Assembly: GCF_018829635.1 (NCBI RefSeq)
Contig: NZ_JAHKKG010000001.1
Location: forward strand, 930,001-994,000
DNA length: 64,000 nucleotides
Direction of reading: 5' to 3'
Origin: Paractinoplanes bogorensis
GTDB lineage: Bacteria > Actinomycetota > Actinomycetes > Mycobacteriales > Micromonosporaceae
Shown here: positions 33,968 through 42,234 of the stretch, piece after piece
Layout of the letters: each line of letters begins with the position of its first letter
Numbering within the stretch: the first letter of the stretch is position 1
Made by a program: the position numbers and the translations under genes
The notes under the pieces: model-generated
Seen by the model: the letters and a program-made list of their open reading frames with translations, nothing else
Told to the model about the DNA's origin: nothing
Database searches by the model: none

Positions 33968-34329
33968 GAGCGCAGACAGACGTCGAACGGGTGGCCGCCC
34001 GGGTCGAGCAGCACCCGCCAGCGGTCGGGCTGGGGCTGCTCGTCCGGCTTGGTCGCACCCAGGGCGAGGGCCTGCTCCTCGGCCTTGTCCAGGTCGTCGA
34101 CATAGAAGTCGAGGTGGTAGCGCTTGGGCGCGCTCTCGGTGGGCCAGCCCGGCCCGGAATAGCCCGGGACCTGGCCGAACCCGATGCTGGTCGAGCCGTC
34201 GCCGATCATCGCGTACTCGGCCTGGGCGTGCAGCACGTCCCAGCCCAGCACGGCGGCGTAGAAGCGGGCCAGCCCCTCGGGGTCGGACGCGTCCAGATTG
34301 ATCATCGCCAGTTTTGCGAATCCACTCAT
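33964..34329 (-). CDS. VOC-superfamily (glyoxalase-like) protein
   Basis: About 121 residues, one VOC module made of paired beta-alpha-beta-beta-beta units: LAMINLDASDPEGLARFYAAVLGWDV in the first half and YHLDFYVDDLDKAEEQALALGATKP in the second, ending VLLDPGGHPFDVCL. Family members include glyoxalases, antibiotic-binding proteins and extradiol dioxygenases. A metal-binding His (YHLDFYV) and terminal acidic residues are partly kept. The substrate is unknown. ATG 34329 is preferred over the upstream in-frame start for fit to the fold. Confidence 0.8.
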   Translation of the reverse strand: MSGFAKLAMINLDASDPEGLARFYAAVLGWDVLHAQAEYAMIGDGSTSIGFGQVPGYSGPGWPTESAPKRYHLDFYVDDLDKAEEQALALGATKPDEQPQPDRWRVLLDPGGHPFDVCLRS

Positions 34330-34369
34330 GCTGAACACCCTCCCCCGAGAGGCTGACACCCTCTGTCAG

Positions 34370-36412
34370 TTATTTCAGGTAGACCAGCCCGTCGAGTGCC
34401 ACTCCCGGGCGACCCCGGGTGCCCTCGACCACGACCCGCACGGTGTGCGAGCCGCTGTCCGGCCACGAGCGGGACCAGGCCACCTGCCGCGGCGCCGAAC
34501 TCGCCGAGCGCAGGTCGACCATGCCCTGCGGCCGTCCGTCGACGAACACCCCGACCCGGCCCGCCCGCGGACCCTTGCTGAAGACGAGCGCGGCCGAGGT
34601 GCCACTGAACGTCCAGCTCGCGCTGGCGCCGCGCACACTGCCGCCGACCGCCGTGCCGCCGAGGTAGCCACCGTTGCGCAGGGCGCGCCAGCTGCCGGTC
34701 CGGCGGGCCGAGACCTCCGAGACGACCCACGGCGCACGGGTGACGGAAGCGCTGTTGGCGTTGCCGGCCCGGTCGACCGCGCGCACCGTGAACTGCGTGG
34801 CCCGGTTCGGCGGCGCCGCCACATCACGGCTGCGGGCGGTGTTGCCCAGGTTGATCGTGAGCGGCCCGGTCAGGGTCACCGAGCCCATCGAGACGGCGTC
34901 GCGGACGTCCCAGCGCATCCGCAACGGCACGGCCCGGCTGCTCACCGTGCCCGGCCGCAGCGCGAGGGCCGGCTTGGCCGCGAACACCGGCGCGTCCGGG
35001 TCGACGATCACCCGGCTGCTGACGCTCGACGACCGGCCCGACAGGTGCAGCGCCCGGACCGTGACGTCGTGGCTGCCCGGCGTCAGGCGGAACGGGACCG
35101 ACGAGCGCCGGGAGTTCGGCGTAGCCACCCGCAGCACGCCGTCGACCCACACCTCGAACCGGTTGATCAGCACGGTCGGCGTGGTCGTGGTCCAGGCCGG
35201 CTGGATCAGACCCCGGGTGAAGTAGCGACGCGCGGCCAGTGCGGTGCCGCCGATCCGCAGCACGTGCAGCCCGGCCGGAGCCCCACCGGCCACCGCGCGG
35301 ATGTTCGGCAACTGGGCGTAGAGCGCATTGCCCGGGCACGCGGTCAGGCCGGCGTCGCGATGGCCGGCGATCCGCCAGAGCGTGGCCTTGCGGCCCAGGG
35401 CATAGCGGTTGCCGCCGCCCGAGGTGAGCACGACCCGGCCGTTCGGGGCATTCCCGTACGCCCCCAGCTTGTACGCGGCCACGGCGGCGATCACGGTGCG
35501 GACCCGCGGCGTGACCCGGACCCCGCCGTAGTTGCCGATCACGGCGATCGAGCTGGCGTCGGCGTTGAAGCCCATGGTGTGCGCGCCCAGCACGGTCCGG
35601 CCGACGCCGCCGCCGCGACCCTCGAAGACGGTGCCGCACTTGTCGACCAGGAAGTTGTAGCCGATGTCGTCCCAGCCGCGGCTGCGCACCTGATAGGCCT
35701 GGATGCCCCGGACGATGCTCGCGGACTGGGAGCAGCTGTAGCCGTTGCCGGTGGCCGTGTGGTGCACGAAGAAGACCTGGGTCGGGCCGGTGTATTCGGG
35801 CGTGCCCTTGACGATGGCCTCGTTGGCTCGCCAGCCGGCGCGAGTCACCATCCGCGGTACGGGGCGGGCCGGGAGCGCGATCTTGGCCTTGGGCGCCTGT
35901 CGGCCCGTTACCGCTCTTCGGCCCGTCGCCGCTGATTCGAGGATGGGCGTCGGGGCGTCCGGGTTGATCAGGTCGACTCGCAGGCCGGCCGGCGGTCGTC
36001 CGCCGGTCATCCGGGCCTCGACGCCGTCGGAGGCCCCCACCCACAGCGGATCGGATGCGCCGCGGGAGTCACCGGGAGCGCGCCCGTCGGTCTCGAGCGT
36101 CTGCCAGCCCGTCCACCGCCCGGACCCGGCCGCCCGCGTGCGCACCTGCACGACCCCGTCGACCGTCTCACGCGGGTTTTCCCAGGTCACACCGATCAGG
36201 CTGAACGGCTTGATCATCGGGAGCAGCCACCCATACCCCCGCCCGGCCGGGGGGCGGGACGACCCTACCGCTAGATCAACGGTCTGCAGAGCCGGGGCGA
36301 CCTCGGCCCGCGCGGGCTCCCGGTCGACCGCTCCGGCCGGGACTCCGCCGGTGCCCGCCAGCACCGCGAGCAGCCCCGAGGCAGCCAGAAGTTTCGTCCG
36401 ATTCCGGTGCAC
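34370..36412 (-). CDS. Secreted N-acetylmuramoyl-L-alanine amidase (PGRP-type)
   Basis: About 680 residues. A Sec signal peptide (KLLAASGLLAVLAGTGGVPAGA) is followed by about 170 residues of a beta-rich domain, then an amidase_2/PGRP domain (roughly 185-370). Its zinc ligands are visible in VFFVHHTATGN and AGHRDAGLTACPGN, so it should cut the bond between MurNAc and the stem peptide. The remaining 300 residues hold Ig-like or Fn3-like sandwiches. The GTG at 36412 is chosen because it follows GGGGGGAC; an upstream extension to 36520 would not begin with a signal peptide. A role in wall remodelling or lysis of other bacteria fits. Confidence 0.87.
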   Translation of the reverse strand: MHRNRTKLLAASGLLAVLAGTGGVPAGAVDREPARAEVAPALQTVDLAVGSSRPPAGRGYGWLLPMIKPFSLIGVTWENPRETVDGVVQVRTRAAGSGRWTGWQTLETDGRAPGDSRGASDPLWVGASDGVEARMTGGRPPAGLRVDLINPDAPTPILESAATGRRAVTGRQAPKAKIALPARPVPRMVTRAGWRANEAIVKGTPEYTGPTQVFFVHHTATGNGYSCSQSASIVRGIQAYQVRSRGWDDIGYNFLVDKCGTVFEGRGGGVGRTVLGAHTMGFNADASSIAVIGNYGGVRVTPRVRTVIAAVAAYKLGAYGNAPNGRVVLTSGGGNRYALGRKATLWRIAGHRDAGLTACPGNALYAQLPNIRAVAGGAPAGLHVLRIGGTALAARRYFTRGLIQPAWTTTTPTVLINRFEVWVDGVLRVATPNSRRSSVPFRLTPGSHDVTVRALHLSGRSSSVSSRVIVDPDAPVFAAKPALALRPGTVSSRAVPLRMRWDVRDAVSMGSVTLTGPLTINLGNTARSRDVAAPPNRATQFTVRAVDRAGNANSASVTRAPWVVSEVSARRTGSWRALRNGGYLGGTAVGGSVRGASASWTFSGTSAALVFSKGPRAGRVGVFVDGRPQGMVDLRSASSAPRQVAWSRSWPDSGSHTVRVVVEGTRGRPGVALDGLVYLK

Positions 36413-36587
36413 GTGTCCCCCCGTGGTGCTGGTTGATCGGCCAAGTGACACTGTGCCGTCCGAGGTCGGTCCCGTCCCCGGAATCCGAAACAAAGTCGGA
36501 CGTATCCGTCGAAGAGCCATGCATCCTGACCGAACGTCCGGCGTGTCTGTCTTTTAAAGAGCGGCCCGGCGTGGCCGATGGAAGGGC

Positions 36588-38870
36588 GTGAACAAATTCC
36601 CGGCCGTGCGCTCCCTGCTGGGCCGGCATGGCTTCGGGATCCATCTGACTCTGGGGACGCTCGCGCTCGTCACGATGGCGTTCGGCCCGGAGTGGGCCCA
36701 ATCGCCCGCGACCCTGGTGATCGTGGTGCTCGGCCTGTTCGCGCTGCACGCCGGACCGCGTCGCTTCCTGCCGCGCGAGGATCATGCGCCGTGGCGGTAC
36801 ATCCTCACCGGCGCCTACCTCTTCGTGGCCACGATGCTCATCCGCATCGTGTTCCCGGGCACGGACGCGACGCCGCCCACGCCCCTGATGCTCATCCCGG
36901 ACGCGGTGATTCTGCCCGCGTACCTGTGCATCGGCGGCGCCTACGCCGGGATGCTGCGGCGCCGGCGCGCGGCCGAGGACGACCCGGCCCGGATCGACGC
37001 GGTGCTGGTCGGCCTGGCCTCGGCCTTCCTGGTCTGGACCTTCGTCATCGAGCCGGCCCTGGCCAACTCGGGCATGAGCCCGCTGCGGGTGATCGACGCG
37101 CTGTTCTCGATCTTCGACGTGGTGCTGCTCGTGCTGGTCGCCCAGCTGATGCTGGCCGGCGGCGTGCGACTGCCCGCGATGTGGCTGCTCATCGTCGGTG
37201 CGAGCGCGATGTTCCTCGGCGACACCTACTACACGCTGCGCAACGCCGAGCTGGTCGACATCTCGGCGCACACGCTGGACACACTGTTCATGGTGATGTT
37301 CGTGGCGATTCCGGCCGCCGCGTTGCACCCGTCGATGCGTACGCTCACCGAACCGCAGAACATCGTCGTGAGCGACCTGAGCCGCCGCCGGCTGTTGCTG
37401 ATCGGCCTGGTCGTGTCGGTGCCGACGGCCGTGACCTCGATGATGCCGTCCGGCACGCTGGCCAACGACCTGATCCGCACAGCGCTGAGCGTGCTGCTGA
37501 TGCTGGCCGTGCTGGCCCGGGTCGTCCGCTCCAACAACTCCCGGGCCCGGGCCGAGCAGGCCAGCCGCCGCCGCGCCACCCACGACGCGCTCACCGACCT
37601 GCCCAATCGCGAGATGCTGACCGAGACGGTCAGCGCCTGGGGTGACCGGGTGGCGGCCGAGCAGCTCGAGATCAGCCTGCTCTTCATCGACCTCGACCGG
37701 TTCAAGATGGTCAACGACCACTGGGGGCACCAGGTCGGCGACGAACTGCTGTGCGCCGTGGCGGCCCGGCTCTCGGCCCAGGTGCGCGCCGAAGATCTGG
37801 TCTGCCGGATCGGGGGCGACGAGTTCGTGGTCGCGCTGGCCAGCCCGTCGCATCTGCGTCTGGCCGACTCGCTGGCCGAGCGGCTGCTCGAGGAGTTCGG
37901 CCGGCCGTTCCGCCTGTCCGTCGGCGACGTGGTGGTATCCGCGTCGATCGGACTCGTGAAGTCGTACGGGGGAGCTCACGCCCTTGAATTGATCCGCGAC
38001 GCCGACACCGCGATGTACAAGGCCAAGGGTTCCGGACGCAACGCCGTGGCCCTGTTCGACTCGACGCTGCGCGACAAGGTGCGCGACCGGGTCAACCTCG
38101 AGCAGGCCCTGCGCGGCGCGGGGGAGCGGGGCGAGCTGGCCGTGCACTTCCAGCCGATCGTCGACGTGGCGACCGGTGAGCTCGACGGCTTCGAGGCGCT
38201 GATGCGCTGGGAGTCGCCCGAGCTGGGGTTTGTCAGCCCGATGGAGTTCATCCCGGTCGCCGAGGAGACCGGCATGATCGTCGAGATGGGCGAGTGGCTG
38301 CTGCGCGAGTCGGCCCGTCAGCTCGTCGAGTGGTCGCTGCAGCGTGGGCCCGGCGCGCGCCCGCTGCACGTCTCGGTCAACGTGGCCGTACGGCAGCTGC
38401 GGGACAGTTCCCTCGTACGCGTCGTCGACGAGGTGCTGCGCGACACGGGTCTGCCGCCGTCGGCGCTGTGGCTCGAGATCACCGAGTCCGGCGTGATGGA
38501 GAACATCGAGTCGGCCGTGCTGACCCTGAACGCCCTGCACGCGCTCGGTGTGACGCTGTGCATCGACGATTTCGGTACGGGCTACTCCTCGCTCAGCTAC
38601 CTGCAGCGTCTGCCGGTCGGCATCGTGAAGATCGACCGCTCGTTCGTCTCGCGGATCGGCGACGGCACCAACGAGCCGATCGTCCGGGCCGTGCTGGCCA
38701 TGACCCACGCGATGGGCCACCGGGTCGTGGCCGAGGGCGTCGAGACCGCCGAGCAGCGCGACTGGCTGCACAACCAGGGCTGCGACCTGATCCAGGGCTG
38801 GTACTACGGCAAGGCCGAGCACCCCCGCAACCTGACGAACTGGATCCTGCCGCAGGTCCCCGCCGCTTAG
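36588..38870 (+). CDS. GGDEF-EAL cyclic di-GMP enzyme, membrane-bound
   Basis: 760 residues. About nine membrane segments cover the first 310 residues. A GGDEF domain follows (RIGGDEFVVAL, with DLDRFKMVNDHWGHQVGDELL) and then an EAL domain (GFEALMRW, later DDFGTGYSSLSYLQRLPVGIVKID and AEGVETAEQRDWL). Both active sites look intact, so it could make and break cyclic di-GMP, with the balance set by the membrane sensor. The GTG at 36588 follows GGAAGGG. It stands alone, divergent from the amidase gene, with 175 bases between that contain no other feature I recognise. Confidence 0.9.
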   Translation: MNKFPAVRSLLGRHGFGIHLTLGTLALVTMAFGPEWAQSPATLVIVVLGLFALHAGPRRFLPREDHAPWRYILTGAYLFVATMLIRIVFPGTDATPPTPLMLIPDAVILPAYLCIGGAYAGMLRRRRAAEDDPARIDAVLVGLASAFLVWTFVIEPALANSGMSPLRVIDALFSIFDVVLLVLVAQLMLAGGVRLPAMWLLIVGASAMFLGDTYYTLRNAELVDISAHTLDTLFMVMFVAIPAAALHPSMRTLTEPQNIVVSDLSRRRLLLIGLVVSVPTAVTSMMPSGTLANDLIRTALSVLLMLAVLARVVRSNNSRARAEQASRRRATHDALTDLPNREMLTETVSAWGDRVAAEQLEISLLFIDLDRFKMVNDHWGHQVGDELLCAVAARLSAQVRAEDLVCRIGGDEFVVALASPSHLRLADSLAERLLEEFGRPFRLSVGDVVVSASIGLVKSYGGAHALELIRDADTAMYKAKGSGRNAVALFDSTLRDKVRDRVNLEQALRGAGERGELAVHFQPIVDVATGELDGFEALMRWESPELGFVSPMEFIPVAEETGMIVEMGEWLLRESARQLVEWSLQRGPGARPLHVSVNVAVRQLRDSSLVRVVDEVLRDTGLPPSALWLEITESGVMENIESAVLTLNALHALGVTLCIDDFGTGYSSLSYLQRLPVGIVKIDRSFVSRIGDGTNEPIVRAVLAMTHAMGHRVVAEGVETAEQRDWLHNQGCDLIQGWYYGKAEHPRNLTNWILPQVPAA

Positions 38871-38882
38871 CTCCACGTAGGT

Positions 38883-38931
38883 GGAAAGCCTTTCCGTTTC
38901 TGTGCTACGGTTCGAAACGGAAAGGCTTTCC
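38883..38931. promoter_or_regulatory. Double palindromic operator of the TetR/AKR unit
   Basis: GGAAAGCCTTTCCGTTTC at 38883-38900 and its perfect reverse complement at 38914-38931 flank 13 bases. Each arm contains its own palindrome, GGAAAG-S-CTTTCC, so there are two full TetR-type operators facing each other around the probable core promoter. Confidence 0.7.
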
Positions 38932-38952
38932 GCATCTAGGCAGGGTGGCGAG

Positions 38953-39468
38953 ATGGTACGGGCGGACGCGCAGCGCAACATGGACGCGCTGCTGACAGCG
39001 GCGATGACGGTGTTCACCACGTCCGGGGTCGACGCGCCCGCCAAAGAGATCGCCGACCTGGCCGGGGTGGGCGTGGGCACGCTCTACCGGCACTTCCCGC
39101 AGCGCTCCGACCTGATCGTCGCGGTGCTGCGGCACGAGATCGACGCCCTGGCCTTCCAGGCGACGACCCTTTCCGTAGCGGAGTGGTTCGCGGCCTACGT
39201 GGAGTTGCTCGCCACCAAGCCCGGGTTCGCCGCCGCGTTGCATTCGGGCGATTCCGCGTACGAGGCCCTGCCCGGCTACTTCCACGAACGCCTCGCGCCC
39301 GCCCTGCAAAGTCTGCTCGACCGCGCCGCCCCCTCCGTCCGGCCCGATGTCGACGCCGGGGATCTGCTCTACGCGGTCGCCCTCCTGTGCCAGCCCGTCG
39401 CCGCGAAGGGTCGCGCCTACACCGACCGCATGGTGGGCGTGCTGCTCGACGGCATCCGAGAAACCTAG
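38953..39468 (+). CDS. TetR-family repressor of the aldo/keto reductase unit
   Basis: About 171 residues. The TetR helix-turn-helix is VRADAQRNMDALLTAAMTVFTTSGVDAPAKEIADLAGVGVGTLYRHFPQRSDLI, near the N-terminus. The remaining part is the ligand domain. The ATG at 38953 is chosen because an upstream in-frame GTG at 38881 would place the double operator inside the coding region. The aldo/keto reductase starts nine bases after the stop, so both are under the same self-regulated promoter. Confidence 0.87.
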   Translation: MVRADAQRNMDALLTAAMTVFTTSGVDAPAKEIADLAGVGVGTLYRHFPQRSDLIVAVLRHEIDALAFQATTLSVAEWFAAYVELLATKPGFAAALHSGDSAYEALPGYFHERLAPALQSLLDRAAPSVRPDVDAGDLLYAVALLCQPVAAKGRAYTDRMVGVLLDGIRET

Positions 39469-39477
39469 GAGACCACC

Positions 39478-40512
39478 ATGCAGTACCGCCCGCTCGGCCG
39501 CACCGGCATCCAGGTCAGCCCGTACGCGCTGGGAGCCATGATGTTCGGTTCGGCGCTCGGCGTCGGCAACGCCGATCACGACGACGCGATCCGGATCATC
39601 CACCGGGCCCTCGACGCCGGGATCAACTTCATCGACACGGCCGACGTGTACTCGTACGGGGAATCGGAAGAGATCGTCGGTCGAGCGCTCCAGGGCCGTC
39701 GCGACCAGGTGGTGATCGCCACCAAGTTCGGCCGGCCGATGAGTGAGGACCCGAATCAGCAGGGCGCTTCCCGGCGCTGGATCAGGCAGGCGGTCGAGGG
39801 TTCGCTGCGCCGCCTGCAGACCGACTACATCGACGTCTACCAGATGCACCGCCCCGACCCCGGCACCGACCTCGAGGAGACGCTGTCGGCGCTGACCGAC
39901 CTGGTCCGCAGCGGCAAGGTGCGCGCGATCGGGACGTCCGGCCTGCCCGCGTCCGACATCGTGGAGACGCAGTGGCTGGCCGAACGACGCGGCCTGGAAC
40001 GCTTCCGCACCGAACAGCCGCCCTACTCGATCCTCAATCGGGGCATCGAACGTGACGTGCTGCCGGCCGCCCGGAAATACGGCATGGGCACGCTCGTCTG
40101 GGGCCCGCTCGGCCAGGGCACGCTGACCGGCCGCATCCGCAAGGGGCAGGAGACCGACCTGCGCCGGACCCGCTTCTTCACCCACGTGTCCGACGCCCGC
40201 CGCCTCGACGTGGTCGAACAGCTGGTGCCGCTGGCCGACGAGGCCGGCCTGCCGCTGACCCACCTGGCCGTGGCTTTCGCGATCGCCCACCCCGGCGTGA
40301 CCAGCGCCCTGCTCGGCGCCCGCACCATGGACCATCTCGACGACCTGCTGGCCGGCACCAAGGTGACTCTGCCCGACGACCTGCTGGACCGGATCGACGA
40401 GATCGTCCCGCCCGGCACCGACGTCGGCCCGCTCGACCAGGCCTACGTGCCCCCGGCCCTGCAGTCCACCGCCGCCCGGCGCCGCGCCCCGGCCGACCGG
40501 GCCGCCGCGTAG
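39478..40512 (+). CDS. Aldo/keto reductase
   Basis: A 344-residue NADPH-dependent oxidoreductase with a (beta/alpha)8 barrel. The catalytic tetrad is visible: Asp in FIDTADVY, Tyr in YSYGESEE, Lys in VVIATKFG and His in YQMHRPDPG. It resembles the YajO/YdhF-like AKR12-13 branch that reduces aldehydes and ketones. It is co-transcribed with the preceding TetR repressor, so an electrophile or aldehyde probably induces it. The ATG follows AGGAG at good spacing. Confidence 0.88.
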   Translation: MQYRPLGRTGIQVSPYALGAMMFGSALGVGNADHDDAIRIIHRALDAGINFIDTADVYSYGESEEIVGRALQGRRDQVVIATKFGRPMSEDPNQQGASRRWIRQAVEGSLRRLQTDYIDVYQMHRPDPGTDLEETLSALTDLVRSGKVRAIGTSGLPASDIVETQWLAERRGLERFRTEQPPYSILNRGIERDVLPAARKYGMGTLVWGPLGQGTLTGRIRKGQETDLRRTRFFTHVSDARRLDVVEQLVPLADEAGLPLTHLAVAFAIAHPGVTSALLGARTMDHLDDLLAGTKVTLPDDLLDRIDEIVPPGTDVGPLDQAYVPPALQSTAARRRAPADRAAA

Positions 40513-40519
40513 CCCGCCG

Positions 40520-40798
40520 TTACTTCTTTTCGCAGGCGACGCCGTCCTTGTCCCGGTCCAGTTTGGTGTTCAGCTTGTACACGGCCGTGTAGACGGTGAA
40601 GTTCGTGACCGGCTTGGCGCCCTTAGCCACCTTGTCCTTGCCGCCGAGCTTGGCGACGCCATGCTTGTACACCTTGTTCAGGGCGGTGCAGTTCTTGTAC
40701 TTGACCGGCTTCGGCGCGGCATAGGCAGGCGCCGAGAGACCGATCAGACCGGCGGTCACGGCAACAGCAACAGCGGTCCGGGCAACAAGATTGGTCAT
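40520..40798 (-). CDS. Secreted Excalibur calcium-binding-domain protein
   Basis: A 92-residue protein with a Sec signal peptide (VARTAVAVAVTAGLIGLSAPAYA-A). The mature part carries an Excalibur domain: it starts YKNCTALNKVYKHGVAKLG, and ends with the calcium loop DRDKDGVACE. The two cysteines are in the positions expected for the family's disulfide. Members are secreted small proteins of unclear role. The ATG at 40798 begins directly at the signal peptide; a longer in-frame extension toward 41338 is not supported. Confidence 0.85.
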   Translation of the reverse strand: MTNLVARTAVAVAVTAGLIGLSAPAYAAPKPVKYKNCTALNKVYKHGVAKLGGKDKVAKGAKPVTNFTVYTAVYKLNTKLDRDKDGVACEKK

Positions 40799-40968
40799 GC
40801 GAGTTCCGTTCAACGAATGCGGATCGGACACGCCATTGAAGCCCAGCCACACTCGCCGGCGACATCCCCGCCGACCGCTTTCGGCCCCATTCCGGAGTTG
40901 ATCGCCGACCGTCGAATGCCGGAAACCCTTGTGGACACCGAAGCAGAAGAACACGGCGATAGCAGAAA

Positions 40969-42153
40969 TCAGGATGACCGTGTAATGCAGTCGTAATCCG
41001 GGAGTGTGACGGCCTCGGCCTTGGCGAAATGTTTGGCCAGCAACTGCCGGGCCGGCCACCGGTTCATCGACCGCATCGACAGCGACTTCATCCGGATCAT
41101 CAGGCGCGAATGAGGGGCGAAGGCGGCCATGCCGCCCGGCGGCAGTTGGGTGCCGTCGGCGACGTAGGCGGCCATCGCGGATTGATACCGGGCGAACGCG
41201 GCCGATGGAGATGATGCCGTGGCCAGTTCGCCGGCCAGTATGTAGGCGCCGACCAGGGCCATGCTTGTGCCCAGCCCGGCCAGCGGCGACCCGCAATAGC
41301 CGGCGTCGCCGAGCAGGACCACCCGGCCGCGCGACCACTGTTCGACGTGGACCTGGTCGATCGAGTCGTAGTAGAAGTCGTCGGCGGCGGGGAGTGCGGC
41401 CAGCAGCGACGGTGCCCGCCAGCCCACGCCGGCGAAGCGGTCGGCGATCAGGCGCCGTGGATCGGTGCGGCCGGGTGGAGTCGCGGCGCGGAACGTCAGG
41501 CTGGCCTTGGCCGTGCCACCGCGTTCGGGGCGAAGGCCCGCGACCCGGCCGCCGGGGGCGTTGAACATCTCGAACCAGTTGTCCAGGTCGCCGGGATCGG
41601 GCACCGAGAAGAGGGCACCGTAGCCGCCGAGGGGGCGTACGAAATCGGCCTCGGGACCGAATGCCAGCGCCCGCACTCCGGAGTGGACACCGTCGGCGCC
41701 GACCACGACGTCGTAGCGTTCGGTGCCGCCGCTCGCGAACGTCGCGTCCACACCGTCGTCATCCGGAGAGAGGCGGGTGAGGCGATCGCCGTACCGGTAG
41801 TCGGTGAACGCGGCGGTGGCGTCGAGCAGGACGCGGGCCAGGTCGCCTCGCGCGATCTCGATCTCGGCCACGATGCCCTCGCCACCGAACTGGTCGGCCG
41901 GCATGGTCGCGATCCGCCGGCCTCGCGCGTCGACCAGGGCCCAGCCGCGTTCGTCGACGCGGTTGTCCAGGACGGCGGGCATCAGGCCCATCCGGTCGGT
42001 CACCGTGCGGGCGGCCCCGCGGATGTCGACCGCATGGCCACCGGGCCGCGGGCCGGGTGCCCGCTCGACCACGGTCACGTCGGCGCCGGCCCGATGCAGC
42101 CACCACGCCAGGGCTGGTCCGGCGATGCCGCCGCCGGAGATGAGGATTCGCAT
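40969..42153 (-). CDS. FAD-dependent monooxygenase
   Basis: A 394-residue flavin hydroxylase of the PHBH/TetX-like group. The dinucleotide motif is RILISGGGIAGPALAWWLHRAGADVTVVER at the start, the middle DG motif is VVGADGVHSGVRAL, and the late FAD-binding block is VVLLGDAGYCGSPLAGLGTSMALVGAYILA. It would hydroxylate an aromatic or polyketide-like compound using NAD(P)H and oxygen; TetX relatives inactivate tetracyclines. It is divergent from a GntR-TetR fusion regulator across a 55-base gap full of GTACTAG-type sites, so its expression is probably induced by its own substrate. Confidence 0.87.
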   Translation of the reverse strand: MRILISGGGIAGPALAWWLHRAGADVTVVERAPGPRPGGHAVDIRGAARTVTDRMGLMPAVLDNRVDERGWALVDARGRRIATMPADQFGGEGIVAEIEIARGDLARVLLDATAAFTDYRYGDRLTRLSPDDDGVDATFASGGTERYDVVVGADGVHSGVRALAFGPEADFVRPLGGYGALFSVPDPGDLDNWFEMFNAPGGRVAGLRPERGGTAKASLTFRAATPPGRTDPRRLIADRFAGVGWRAPSLLAALPAADDFYYDSIDQVHVEQWSRGRVVLLGDAGYCGSPLAGLGTSMALVGAYILAGELATASSPSAAFARYQSAMAAYVADGTQLPPGGMAAFAPHSRLMIRMKSLSMRSMNRWPARQLLAKHFAKAEAVTLPDYDCITRSS

Positions 42154-42173
42154 CTGCGTACTGTGTATTCGCG

Positions 42174-42234
42174 TGTACTAGGACGGCAAATTGCTCTAGT
42201 ACGGTGGGGTGATGGGCGATGAGCGTACTAGTAC
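42174..42234. promoter_or_regulatory. GTACTAG operator array and promoter
   Basis: GTACTAG at 42175-42181 and CTAGTAC at 42196-42202 form an inverted repeat, and GTACTAGTAC at 42225-42234 is a third, fully palindromic copy inside the start of the regulator gene. Toward the regulator, TGTACT (42174-42179) and TAGTAC (42197-42202) are spaced by 17 bases as -35 and -10, so the operators cover the promoter. The -10 box ends six bases before the GTG at 42209, suggesting a leaderless mRNA. Confidence 0.6.

Noticed and set aside
38883..38931. Inverted repeat considered as the terminator of the GGDEF-EAL gene
   Set aside because: Each arm is itself a palindrome, no T-run follows, and it lies directly at the promoter position of a TetR gene, so an operator explains it better.
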